A stretch of 64,000 nt of DNA, from assembly GCF_013113735.1 (NCBI RefSeq), contig NZ_CP053346.1, positions 868,001 to 932,000 on the forward strand, given 5' to 3'. Origin of the DNA: Sphingomonas sp. AP4-R1 (GTDB taxonomy: Bacteria; Pseudomonadota; Alphaproteobacteria; Sphingomonadales; Sphingomonadaceae). Under the pieces are notes generated by a model, which worked only from the letters and a program-made list of their open reading frames with translations, was not told the DNA's origin and did no database searches. This document shows, one piece after another, positions 17,698 to 25,920 of the stretch (the stretch's first letter is position 1; every line of letters starts with the position of its first letter). The translations under genes were made by a program, and so were the position numbers.

Positions 17698-19059
17698 ATG
17701 TCCGCCGATATCATCACGCTGAACCCGCTCACCCCGATCGCCCCCTCGGCAGATCAGGATCATGATCTGCCGCGCGAGGCGCGTCTCGGCTGGATCGTCG
17801 TCGCACTCTTCTTCGGCCTGTTCCTGGGCTTTGCGAGCTTCATCCGGATGGACTCGGCCGCGCAGGCGGACGGCGTCGTGAAGGTTTCGGGCAGCCGCCG
17901 CGCCGTCCAGCACCGGGATGGCGGCGTCGTCTCCGCGCTGCATGTCCGCGAGGGCCAGCGCGTGAAGGCCGGCGACATCCTGATCGAGCTGGCGGGCGCT
18001 GAAGTCGCCGCCAACGAGCGTGGCCTCGCCTCGCAGGTGATCGGCCTGCAGGCCCAGCATGCGCGCCTGCTGGCCGAGCGCCAGGGGCAGACGAGCTTCG
18101 CCGCGCCCGCCGAATTCGCGTCGCTGACGGGCGCCGACCGCCAGCTGGCCGACGATGCGATGCGGCTGCAGCGCGGCGAGATGGCCGCGCGGGGGCAGGC
18201 GCTGTCCGCGCAGAAGAACGTGCTGCATCAGCAGGCGGCGCAGCTGTCCTCCAAGATCACCGGCATCGATCAGCAGATCGCCTCGACCAAGCGCCAGAGC
18301 GAATTGTTCAACGACCAGCTTTCCGGCATGCGCGAACTGGCGACCAAGGGCTTCGCCAGCGTCAACCGCGTGCGCGAGCTGGAGCGCGCGCAGGCGCAGC
18401 TGGGCGGCGATACGGCCAACCTCGCCGCCTCGGGCGCCTCGACCCGCCAGCAGATCGGCGAGACGCGGATGCAGGCGCTCTCGATGGACTCGCAGCGGCT
18501 GCAGCAGATCGCCGACGATCTGCAGAAGACCGAATCCGCCATCAACGAAACCTTGCCGCGCTGGCAGGCCGCCCGCAATCAGGTGGAAGCGACCCGCGTG
18601 CGCGCGCCCGCCTCGGGCCAGGTCGTCGGGCTCACCGTGTTCACGGTCGGCGCCGTCATCACGCCGGGTCAGAAGATCCTCGAAGTGGTGCCCGACGCGA
18701 CGCCGCTGGTGATCGAGCCGATGATCTCGCCCACCGACGCCTCCGATCTCGCGGTCGGCCAGACGGCGGAGGTGCGCTTCCCGAGCCTGCACGGTCGCGG
18801 CCTGCCGGTGTTCGAAGGCAAGATCACGCGCATGTCCGCCGACAGCTTCGTCGACGAGAAGAGCGGCGCGCGCTTCTACACCGCCGAAGTGACGGTGCCG
18901 CCCGAGACGCTGGACGCGCTGAAGCGCGTGGATGCGAGCCTCAGCATCAAGCCGGGCCTGCCCGCGCAGATCATCGTGCCGCTGAAGAAGCGCACGCTTC
19001 TGAGCTACCTGATCGAGCCGATCAGCCAGTCGCTGTGGCGCTCCGGACGCGAGCGCTGA
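17698..19059 (+). CDS. HlyD/PrtE-family type I secretion adaptor
   Basis: This 453-residue periplasmic adaptor links the ABC transporter to the outer-membrane channel. It has a short cytoplasmic N-terminus, one membrane helix at about residues 30-50, a biotinyl-lipoyl-like half motif (H-R-D-G-G-V-V), a long Gln-rich coiled coil from about residues 120 to 300, the second lipoyl half (R-A-P-A-S-G-Q-V-V-G), and a beta-barrel C-terminal part. These features in this order define the family. It is the second gene of the secretion operon and ends at a hairpin terminator. Confidence 0.92.
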   Translation: MSADIITLNPLTPIAPSADQDHDLPREARLGWIVVALFFGLFLGFASFIRMDSAAQADGVVKVSGSRRAVQHRDGGVVSALHVREGQRVKAGDILIELAGAEVAANERGLASQVIGLQAQHARLLAERQGQTSFAAPAEFASLTGADRQLADDAMRLQRGEMAARGQALSAQKNVLHQQAAQLSSKITGIDQQIASTKRQSELFNDQLSGMRELATKGFASVNRVRELERAQAQLGGDTANLAASGASTRQQIGETRMQALSMDSQRLQQIADDLQKTESAINETLPRWQAARNQVEATRVRAPASGQVVGLTVFTVGAVITPGQKILEVVPDATPLVIEPMISPTDASDLAVGQTAEVRFPSLHGRGLPVFEGKITRMSADSFVDEKSGARFYTAEVTVPPETLDALKRVDASLSIKPGLPAQIIVPLKKRTLLSYLIEPISQSLWRSGRER

Positions 19060-19075
19060 TCGGGGGCGGGGGTGC

Positions 19076-19102
19076 CACCGCAAGGGACGTAGCCTTGCGG
19101 TG
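19076..19102 (+). terminator. Hairpin after the secretion operon
   Basis: A perfect 10-bp stem, arms CACCGCAAGG and CCTTGCGGTG around a 7-base loop, lies 16 bases after the HlyD-like stop codon. There is no T-run, so it may act as an RNA-end stabiliser or a weak terminator. Confidence 0.6.
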
Positions 19103-19206
19103 ATCCCGTTCTTCGGGCGCGGAGCTGGATGGCTTCGCTGCGCTCGCAATGACGGGTGACTCTTCGGGGGAGATCTGGCTCTACGCCTCTCTAGAGGCTG
19201 CCGAAA

Positions 19207-19221
19207 TCATTCCCACTCGAT
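19207..19221 (-). other. Probable attL: displaced guaA 3' end
   Basis: On the minus strand these 15 bases read ATC GAG TGG GAA TGA, encoding I-E-W-E-stop, the usual C-terminus of GMP synthetase (GuaA). No guaA body is attached: upstream codons do not match GuaA. The site lies exactly between the last chromosomal operon and the first ICE gene. The 3' end of guaA is a known integration hotspot for ICEs and genomic islands. I infer that this is the left attachment core and that intact guaA lies beyond the right end of the element. Confidence 0.55.
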
Positions 19222-19497
19222 TGCCTCAGTCGGCGTTAAGACGTTGAAAAACAAGGAAAATAACTCCATTCTCCAGCCCGATCCCGATAGGCGATCCGAC
19301 AAAAAGCTACGCTTTTGATTTCAAACGATTTTTCCCGCGAAAATTTTTTTGCGAGGCTTCGTCAGCTATCGCTGTCGATCGCCCCATTCCAACGCTCGAG
19401 ATCGCAGTTGCCTTCGCAGCGGCGTTCCAAAAAAACACCGTCACCACCCTAACGAACACTCGAGGGAAACGCGAGCGTCAGCCTTGCGGGGAGTACG
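19222..19497. other. AT-rich ICE end without genes
   Basis: About 275 bases between the attachment core and the first ICE gene. It is clearly more AT-rich than either side, with runs of A and T around 19,240-19,360. This would suit integrase and excisionase binding sites; no gene is visible. Confidence 0.45.
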
Positions 19498-20736
19498 TCA
19501 ATAATAGGCAGGCGGCCGAAAGTCGTGATCGTCGTCCTCGGCAAACAGCCGGCTCTCCTCGAGCCGACGTTCGAGACCATCTGCCGACAGCGCCAACTCG
19601 CGACGCGCCAGCTTTTCCTCCGCAAACCTCACCAACGCTACAACCCTTCCAGACGCGTCCGCTTCCAGTTCGGCGCGCAGCGACGAGACAAGGCGCCGCA
19701 GCCGATCAAGTGCGGCCATTTCCTCCAGCAGACTGTCGAGCGCCTTGGAACGGCGTTCGTCGATGTGCTTCTGGCGAAGAACGCGCTCGCGACGCTGCCG
19801 TTCTTCCTCGCGCTGACGCGCATCCGCCTCTCGCCGGACGCGATCCTCCTTCCGCGCTGCGGCCAGGACCTTGATGCCCACGGCTATGTCGACCGCCATT
19901 TTCTCGAGGCGCTGCACCTTGGCATCACGGTAGGAGCGTCGCGGACTGGCCCCCATGAGGTAGGCGTGTTCCAGTTCGAACGACAGTTGGCCGTTGGGGT
20001 GATAGTCCCACTCCGGAAAGCGGGGCGGGAAGACACTGAAATCCTCGTCGTCCCATGAGGCGGGCTTGCTCCAGTATTTCTCGCGCTTCTTCCGATACGC
20101 GGCGTCTTCCGCCACCTCCTTCTCGGTGAGAACGTGCTTCTCGCGCCTCGTCGCCTCGGAGATCGAAAATCCGATCGTCTCACCATCGCATTCGAACGCT
20201 GCGGCCTTGTCAGTCTTCACGAGTCCGATACCCAGCGCGGCGCCTGCTGCTGCAATCCGATTCAGCACCGACTGGAGACGCTCTGCAGAGTCGGGCGCGA
20301 CCTCGACCTTGATGAGCCCGGCCTGTTCGACCGAAGCCAAGCCCGTGACCGGCGCGGGCTTCGCCTTGCGAAGCTTCTCGATCGTCCGTTCGACGATCGG
20401 ATTGGACGGCGGCTCGTCCCCGGCCGCGATCGTCGACGCCAGCACGCGGGCATTCTCACGAGCCTCCGCAATCAGCTCCGGCTCCGCTTTCAACTCTCCG
20501 CTCGCGATGGTGATCCGGTCGGCGTCGCCGGTCTTCATCTTCGGCAGCGGTATCTGTTTCACCGGCTTGCCGGCTGCCTTCTTGGCCCACCATCCCAGCG
20601 GCGGGTTGGGGATAGCGTGTTTCCTGCAGATCTTGTGGAGGGCGACGTCCGAAAGCACGAATTCCTTTGCCAAGTGGGTCATTGGCTTCGACCAGACGAG
20701 ATCGTAGAATTCTTCGCGTGTAAAGGTTCTGGACAT
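19498..20736 (-). CDS. Hypothetical protein with helical, coiled-coil C-terminus
   Basis: I do not recognise a named family. The 412-residue product starts with a compact motif, L-V-W-S-K-P-M-T-H-L-A-K-E-F (residues 13-26), followed by a possible helix-turn-helix (S-D-V-A-L-H-K-I-C-R-K-H) and P-P-L-G-W-W-A-K; this N-terminus is shared by many ICE- and plasmid-borne hypothetical proteins. The second half is strongly charged (R-E-E-E-R-Q-R-R and similar), consistent with a coiled coil. DNA binding is plausible but unproven. It is the first gene inside the left ICE end and points toward it. Confidence 0.6.
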   Translation of the reverse strand: MSRTFTREEFYDLVWSKPMTHLAKEFVLSDVALHKICRKHAIPNPPLGWWAKKAAGKPVKQIPLPKMKTGDADRITIASGELKAEPELIAEARENARVLASTIAAGDEPPSNPIVERTIEKLRKAKPAPVTGLASVEQAGLIKVEVAPDSAERLQSVLNRIAAAGAALGIGLVKTDKAAAFECDGETIGFSISEATRREKHVLTEKEVAEDAAYRKKREKYWSKPASWDDEDFSVFPPRFPEWDYHPNGQLSFELEHAYLMGASPRRSYRDAKVQRLEKMAVDIAVGIKVLAAARKEDRVRREADARQREEERQRRERVLRQKHIDERRSKALDSLLEEMAALDRLRRLVSSLRAELEADASGRVVALVRFAEEKLARRELALSADGLERRLEESRLFAEDDDHDFRPPAYY

Positions 20737-20877
20737 GCGCGGCTCCTGCCTTGCTCAGGTTGCACTAATGCGAAAGTCCTGATGCTTGCTCGGGCCACTG
20801 CGACGATCTTGATGCGAGATCACGATCGTTAGTAGACCTTGTTGAAGTCGGGCGGATGTTATAAAACCTCGGATGTC

Positions 20878-21516
20878 ATGGATAAGTCTCCGAGGAAATA
20901 TAACGCATCTGAGACCCAAGGGGAGCGAGCGCGAAACCTGCTCGCTCGGCATGGCATGATGCGCATTCGGGAACTCGAGGCCGAAGGTATCGCGGCCACC
21001 ACCATTGCTCGCCTGCTCTCGGACGAAACGGTAATGCGGCTGTCGCGGGGCCTGTATCAACTCGTCGACGCCGACATCGACGCCAATCATGATCTCGCGG
21101 AGGCCTCGAAACGCGTGCCGAAGGGCGTCATCTGCCTCACCTCCGCCCTAGCCTTTCACGAACTGGCCGATCAGATGCCGCGAAAGGTCTGGATGGCGAT
21201 AGGGCATAAGGACTGGACACCCGCCGATCACGGGCCGCGTCTCAAGGTCGTACGGATGTCGGACAGCCTGCTTCGGTCGGATGTCGAGACGCACATGATC
21301 GAGAATATCGGCGTTCCGATGTTCACCATCCCGCGAACACTGGTCGACTGCTTCCGTCATCGAAAGTCCGTTGGGATCAACGTCGCGGTCGAGGCGCTGC
21401 GCGAGACGCTCAGGCAGCGCAAGGCGACGCCGGCAGTCATTGCGGAATGCGCGCGCAAACGCGGCGCATGGTCCGTGATGGCGCCGTATCTCGAGACACT
21501 CGCCCTCAATGGCTGA
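20878..21516 (+). CDS. abiEi: AbiEi-type antitoxin / transcriptional regulator
   Basis: The 212-residue product matches the type IV AbiE antitoxin family: an N-terminal winged helix (residues 12-55, with R-L-S-R-G-L-Y-Q-L) and a C-terminal antitoxin domain with the typical V-C-L-T-S-A-L-style segment (here I-C-L-T-S-A-L-A-F-H-E-L) and T-I-P-R-T-L-V-D-C-F. In intact systems it represses the operon and counteracts the AbiEii nucleotidyltransferase. The ATG at 20878 is the first in frame; a TTG at 20839 is possible. It overlaps the start of abiEii by 8 bases, but that toxin is broken here, leaving the antitoxin an orphan. Confidence 0.85.
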   Translation: MDKSPRKYNASETQGERARNLLARHGMMRIRELEAEGIAATTIARLLSDETVMRLSRGLYQLVDADIDANHDLAEASKRVPKGVICLTSALAFHELADQMPRKVWMAIGHKDWTPADHGPRLKVVRMSDSLLRSDVETHMIENIGVPMFTIPRTLVDCFRHRKSVGINVAVEALRETLRQRKATPAVIAECARKRGAWSVMAPYLETLALNG

Positions 21517-21699
21517 AAAGCGCGCCAACCCGGGCGCCTCGGTCCGCGCGAAGCTGCTCAACCAATCGCGAGCCTCCGGTCAGCCGTTCGACCTCATACT
21601 TGTTCGCTTCGCGCTGGAGAGGTTGCTGTATCGCGTGAGCATCTCCGCTCATTCGAAGCGGTTCATCCTCAAAGGGCAATGCTGCTCAACACCATCTAA
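21509..21699 (+). pseudogene. abiEii: Remnant of AbiEii toxin (nucleotidyltransferase)
   Basis: The first 56 or so residues match the N-terminus of AbiEii toxins (N-P-G-A-S-V-R-A-K-L-L, A-L-E-R-L-L-Y-R, R-F-I-L-K-G). The expected continuation G-A-M-L-L is present only in the +1 reading frame from 21679, as though one G had been lost after the K-G codons, and that frame stops at 21699 (M-L-L-N-T-I-stop). The remaining 220 or more residues, including the nucleotidyltransferase site, are gone. The adjacent end of the HNH gene at 21708 suggests that arrival of the hsd/ATPase/HNH block cut the toxin. Confidence 0.85.
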
Positions 21700-21707
21700 A
21701 GCTGGCT

Positions 21708-22520
21708 TCATGTCATTAGCAGGTCTTGGACCCATGGATGGTCTTGATCGCGTTCTCCGCCAAGCAGAAATCGCATATCTCCGCTGAACGGACTACTATA
21801 ATCGATTGCCATCAGTATGCGTTTAGCCACCCGCTTGAACGCGGTTTCCTGAACAGGATCAGACTGGCTTAGGACAAAATGTCCTTTTGCTTCTTCGATA
21901 TCCAGCAGGAGTTTTACCGCTTCGGCGTGTCGAAGTTTGCAAGTCGGCTCATGTTGCAGATGATAGATCGCGATCGAAGTCTCGGCTCGCTTAAGGTCAA
22001 CGACACTGCCGCCAGCCGGACAAGGCTGACCATTCTCGCGCTTGCAACCTAAAAGGCGCCAATCGGAGATGTCGCATGGATCGAGCAGAACCGGGTGTTC
22101 ATCGGCGAGCGCGCCGGGCGCGTAAAGCCTCTTGCTCTCGTCAAGTAAAGGAAAGCGATCTGCCTTTCCCCCTGCTGTCCCGCCGTCAACGTCCTTACGA
22201 CGTGAGTTGCAGAACGTGCATGCGTATCTGAAGTTGGTCTGATCGAAAGCTAACCATTTGTATCCGGTGTGTGGATTAACGGCATCACTGACCCGACCCT
22301 TGGGCCGGAAATGATCGACTGCGTTATCTGATCGCGGGACGGCCGTTTCGCAGTACCAGCACTTGTCGTTGAATAAATCGGCTAAGGCCGATTTGAGCTG
22401 CCGCCAGACGCCAGAATGGTCGTCTGGGCTGTCCCCTTGGCTGACGGCGGATGTCGCGGCTGCCGACGCCTCGAACCACCCATCTGGCAGAACTATGCGG
22501 CTGAGGTTGATGTATCTCAT
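21708..22520 (-). CDS. PtuB-like HNH endonuclease
   Basis: This 270-residue protein has the HNH layout of PtuB and retron-associated nucleases: zinc cysteines C54-x-x-C57-E, the catalytic D69-H70-F-R-P-K-G segment, W-L-A-F-D-Q-T-N, then C101-x-x-C104-N-x-x-R-K. All key residues are present. In Septu systems PtuB cuts nucleic acid in complex with the PtuA ATPase. It starts 3 bases after the ATPase gene stop and is the last gene of the hsdM-hsdS-ATPase-HNH operon. Its stop abuts the abiEii remnant. Activity as part of this methylase locus is inferred. Confidence 0.85.
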   Translation of the reverse strand: MRYINLSRIVLPDGWFEASAAATSAVSQGDSPDDHSGVWRQLKSALADLFNDKCWYCETAVPRSDNAVDHFRPKGRVSDAVNPHTGYKWLAFDQTNFRYACTFCNSRRKDVDGGTAGGKADRFPLLDESKRLYAPGALADEHPVLLDPCDISDWRLLGCKRENGQPCPAGGSVVDLKRAETSIAIYHLQHEPTCKLRHAEAVKLLLDIEEAKGHFVLSQSDPVQETAFKRVAKRILMAIDYSSPFSGDMRFLLGGERDQDHPWVQDLLMT

Positions 22521-22523
22521 AGG

Positions 22524-24239
22524 CTAGGGTGCCGGGTCCGACTGCTGCTCGGCCAGCATCTCGGCGATAAGGCGCCGACCTAACTCTTCTCTGGCCTCGG
22601 GCTCCATAGCCGCAGAGAGTGTGGCAAGCTCTTCGGGATCTGAGGTCAAGAAGCTTGCTCGCATGACATCACTTCGTAGCCTAAGATAGCGTGAATATTC
22701 TTCATCTGGGTGGAAGAAACGGAAGCCTAGACGCTCCAGTTTTTCGTTTATGGAGGACAGCGTCTCAAGCTCGTTCGAAGATAGGTGCTCTTTGCCCGCG
22801 TAGGCCCGCTGACGTTCCAACAAAAGATGCGTCGGCTGATCGAGCGTTGATGAGATGCCGAACATGTCGCTTGTTATGATCGCGGCATAACCTTGGCCGC
22901 GAGGATCGAGCTCAGGGTGTATCGCCACGATGCGGGCGTCGTCCGCTTTGGGCGCATCGTTCATCCGAAGGATTTGCACCTGCTCCCTCACGAGCTCGGC
23001 GATCGCCAAAGGGTTGTGGGTGGTCAGCAAGATGTGGCTATTCTGCCGATCCTGGTCAGTCTGACCAGCGAAGGTTCGCAGATAGTTTAAATAGTCGACG
23101 GTCCATCGTGGATTTAGATGTGTATCGGGTTCATCAAGCAGGAACAGGCTCTCGTTCTCGGCTGTGAATCGAAGCAGCCCCAGCACCGTAAGGAGTTGCT
23201 GCTCGCCCTCACTGAGCTCCCTGAAGGTAACAGTGCCGTCGTTCTTTTTAAGCCGGACGCGAATTCGAACTTCGTCGATCAATTGAGAGACGTGAGTGCT
23301 TTCAATATCCCGGAAGAACTCTGCTGGTCGCTGATCGCCAACGAGAGCCCGCAGAGCCGCTATGTCTTTTACAAAAAGGTATTTGAAGTTCAGCGACTTC
23401 TTATTCCATAGAGAGACTTGGACGCGCCGGCTGACCTCGATCGGAGCGAGAGCGATGGAATACAGGCGGTCGAGGAAGCCAGCGACGACGCCTTTGGCGT
23501 TCCAGAACCTAGGGTCTCCGTCATGGGACGTCCATGGGGGCTCTCTGAGAACGAATAGAACCGACTCAATCCCTTGATCTGGATCGATGCCAAGATGCTC
23601 GGAGAGAAATTGCCGGACATCGGCGGACTGCTGAATCAAGAAAGCAAGCAGCACGAAGTGGCTGTGAACCGGCATCGCATAGAAAAGCCGCTTAAGTCCA
23701 GGATCACGGCCAAGTCGAAGCTGAGAATCAAATCGCTCTAAGTAAGGGCGAAATACCTCGAAAAGACGGTCACTCTCTCCAGAGTAATATGCAAATACGT
23801 AACGGGGGAGAAGGCTAGATTGATCAAAGAACGACTTCAGTGAAACCTTCTTTCCGGTGGTCACAGGAAAGCCCGTAGATTCAGCGAAGAGGTCGGGCCC
23901 GGCATCCGCATCATTGGCGGCTCTCGTGTCGACATGAATGATTAGGGCTTCGCGCTCCCGATCTGGATCGGCGTCGATGTTCACTCGAGCGGCATTCTCG
24001 CCAGCACCGACCCGGTAGCTTAAGTTGAAGGCGAACGAGGGTTTGCGATCGCCTTGTATCAAATCCCGGAAAATGATCGCCAGTGCCTCCAGCACGTTAG
24101 ATTTGCCGGTGCCGTTCCAACCGATGACCACGGTGATCCAGTGGTCCTGGTCAAAGTCTATGGTGACGTTCTTCAGGTTTTTGAAGTGATGGGTCGGACT
24201 GTCCTTAAGACTTCCGACTGTGAGTTTGTCGAGGCGCAT
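22524..24239 (-). CDS. PtuA-like ABC-type ATPase
   Basis: A 571-residue ATPase of the SMC/ABC-like type found in Septu and other defence loci. Walker A is G40-W-N-G-T-G-K-S-N48, the signature-like motif L-S-E-G-E-Q-Q is at 342-348, Walker B is L-F-L-L-D369-E370-P, and the H-loop is T-T-H408-N-P. The spacing of about 300 residues between the two nucleotide-binding halves fits the family. The ATG at 24239 is one base beyond the hsdS stop, showing tight coupling to the type I methylase genes. With the downstream HNH protein it forms a PtuAB-like pair. It may sense phage or foreign DNA through the HsdMS complex; this is inference. Confidence 0.87.
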   Translation of the reverse strand: MRLDKLTVGSLKDSPTHHFKNLKNVTIDFDQDHWITVVIGWNGTGKSNVLEALAIIFRDLIQGDRKPSFAFNLSYRVGAGENAARVNIDADPDREREALIIHVDTRAANDADAGPDLFAESTGFPVTTGKKVSLKSFFDQSSLLPRYVFAYYSGESDRLFEVFRPYLERFDSQLRLGRDPGLKRLFYAMPVHSHFVLLAFLIQQSADVRQFLSEHLGIDPDQGIESVLFVLREPPWTSHDGDPRFWNAKGVVAGFLDRLYSIALAPIEVSRRVQVSLWNKKSLNFKYLFVKDIAALRALVGDQRPAEFFRDIESTHVSQLIDEVRIRVRLKKNDGTVTFRELSEGEQQLLTVLGLLRFTAENESLFLLDEPDTHLNPRWTVDYLNYLRTFAGQTDQDRQNSHILLTTHNPLAIAELVREQVQILRMNDAPKADDARIVAIHPELDPRGQGYAAIITSDMFGISSTLDQPTHLLLERQRAYAGKEHLSSNELETLSSINEKLERLGFRFFHPDEEYSRYLRLRSDVMRASFLTSDPEELATLSAAMEPEAREELGRRLIAEMLAEQQSDPAP

Positions 24240-24240
24240 T

Positions 24241-25860
24241 TTAGGAGCGCTTCCAACGTAGGCGATCATAGAGCTTACGCCCTTGATCGTCAGTGACCGG
24301 TTTGGACTCAATTTGCCCGTTAATGTCAAGCTCTCGCAATTCGCTATAGAGGGCTTCGATGTCTTCGGTCGCCGCGTTGGCGCCGATTCCACATAGTTCA
24401 AAGGCTTCTTGGCCCGAAACCCAGCCATCTGCGCTGGAGAGCACAGCTGAGAGAGATGTTCTTGAAACCATGGTTTTTATTTCCTTCGGGTCGCTCTTCG
24501 GGTGACGACGATTGCTCACCGTCGATTGTCGTGCGCCTGCTTCTTGGCGAGCCAAGAGAGCATCCGCAGGCTCTTCCGTAGCGTCTTGCGAGACCAGCGC
24601 TCCGCTGAAAGCCTTTGTCCAAATCGCAGCCTCGAGTTTCGGCAGAAACTCCATCGCGGTAGTGTGATCGGCCACTACGCGATCAAGCCAACCGAAAGCT
24701 GCTTCGATCCGTCGGCTGATCTCGGCCGCCTCCTCCCAGGGCGGGACGGGAACCGGCAACGCGGCGACCTTACGCTTGCTGATTGAGGCGAGGTTCGTAG
24801 TCTGCGTTCCTTCGTCGAAGAAGTACGATTGCCCCTTCTCGTTCGCGAAGTGGGAAAGGTACTTGGGCGGGAGAGTCCCGTCCTTGAGGCGTATTCGAAA
24901 GACATGGTTCTGGTGGATGCATGGGTCGATTTGTTCCTCCCAGACCCATCCGCGTCCTAACTTATCCCTGTCTCCCCCTTCGTTCATCAGCACATCTCCC
25001 TCCCTCAGGAGGAGTCTGTCCCGCTCGGTCTCGGTCACACTGATGGTCTTAATCTCATCGAGTTTGAGCCACCCCCTCTGAACGTTGGCCACCCGAAGAT
25101 ACGGGACCTCGACCAGAACCTCGTCGGCTTTTCGTCGTCGGCCGACCTGAATTCCGCCTTGGATCTCGCTGATCTCGCCAAGCGCGCGAATGCTCCAGCC
25201 CTCCGGCAGAGAGCCGGCATCCGGATGGTTTTGATTGCGTAGATCTCGCGTCAAGCGTCCGGAGAACGCAAGGTCGAGCACAATCGACCGATATCGGGCG
25301 ATCAGCATCGGGATTTGCGCCAACTCGGCCGTCGCGCGGCTAGTGCGAGCAATAAGAGCGTTCGATTTATCGACGATACGCCTTTGCTCTGCGAGCGGCG
25401 GCAGGGGCACCATATAGCTCTTGAGGAATTCGGCCGGCACACGCTGCTGACCAACGGCGCCTGACATGACTTTCTGAGCCTCGTCTCGGAAAGATCGTTG
25501 TCTCACAAATCGCCATATAAAATCCGGGAGAAGTGCGCCCTTGCTCCGAATGACGTGGAACTCCGTTGACCCAAAGCCCACGCCGTTCGCCAGATCGGTC
25601 GCGATCGCTGCCTTGCCGTTCTCCATTGATGGCGTGATCTTGGCGACGATGACGTCATTCTCCCGAAATTGGGTAAACCCCGACCTGACCTCCCTCAACG
25701 GCCGCTCGACACGGTCCGTTATCGTGCCAGAGACCTCATCGACAGCCGCCATGGGGACGAACGTCACAGCATCCGTCATTTCGAGATCGACGGACTTCCG
25801 AGGATTAATCTCCGCTACCTCGCGGAGCGGGACACTCGCCCACCCAATTCGCTCACGCAT
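24241..25860 (-). CDS. hsdS: Type I restriction-modification specificity subunit
   Basis: The 539-residue HsdS has two target-recognition domains, each followed by a conserved helix. The first TRD ends near P-L-P-P-L-A-E-Q-R-R-I-V; the second begins after L-P-E-G-W and ends near V-P-P-W-E-E. The core ends around A-F-S-G-A-L-V. A C-terminal extension of about 115 residues follows, with a winged-helix-like end (W-V-S-G-Q-E-A-F ... L-Y-S-E-L-R-E-L). HsdS longer than about 450 residues is unusual; the extension could dock the co-encoded ATPase. It directs HsdM to its DNA target. It lies 60 bases after hsdM and 1 base before the ATPase gene. Confidence 0.92.
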   Translation of the reverse strand: MRERIGWASVPLREVAEINPRKSVDLEMTDAVTFVPMAAVDEVSGTITDRVERPLREVRSGFTQFRENDVIVAKITPSMENGKAAIATDLANGVGFGSTEFHVIRSKGALLPDFIWRFVRQRSFRDEAQKVMSGAVGQQRVPAEFLKSYMVPLPPLAEQRRIVDKSNALIARTSRATAELAQIPMLIARYRSIVLDLAFSGRLTRDLRNQNHPDAGSLPEGWSIRALGEISEIQGGIQVGRRRKADEVLVEVPYLRVANVQRGWLKLDEIKTISVTETERDRLLLREGDVLMNEGGDRDKLGRGWVWEEQIDPCIHQNHVFRIRLKDGTLPPKYLSHFANEKGQSYFFDEGTQTTNLASISKRKVAALPVPVPPWEEAAEISRRIEAAFGWLDRVVADHTTAMEFLPKLEAAIWTKAFSGALVSQDATEEPADALLARQEAGARQSTVSNRRHPKSDPKEIKTMVSRTSLSAVLSSADGWVSGQEAFELCGIGANAATEDIEALYSELRELDINGQIESKPVTDDQGRKLYDRLRWKRS

Positions 25861-25920
25861 GGCTTGCCCGATCGTTCTGATATCGCCAGTCTCGCTGCGC
25901 GTCAGTTAGAGGCCCGGAAA

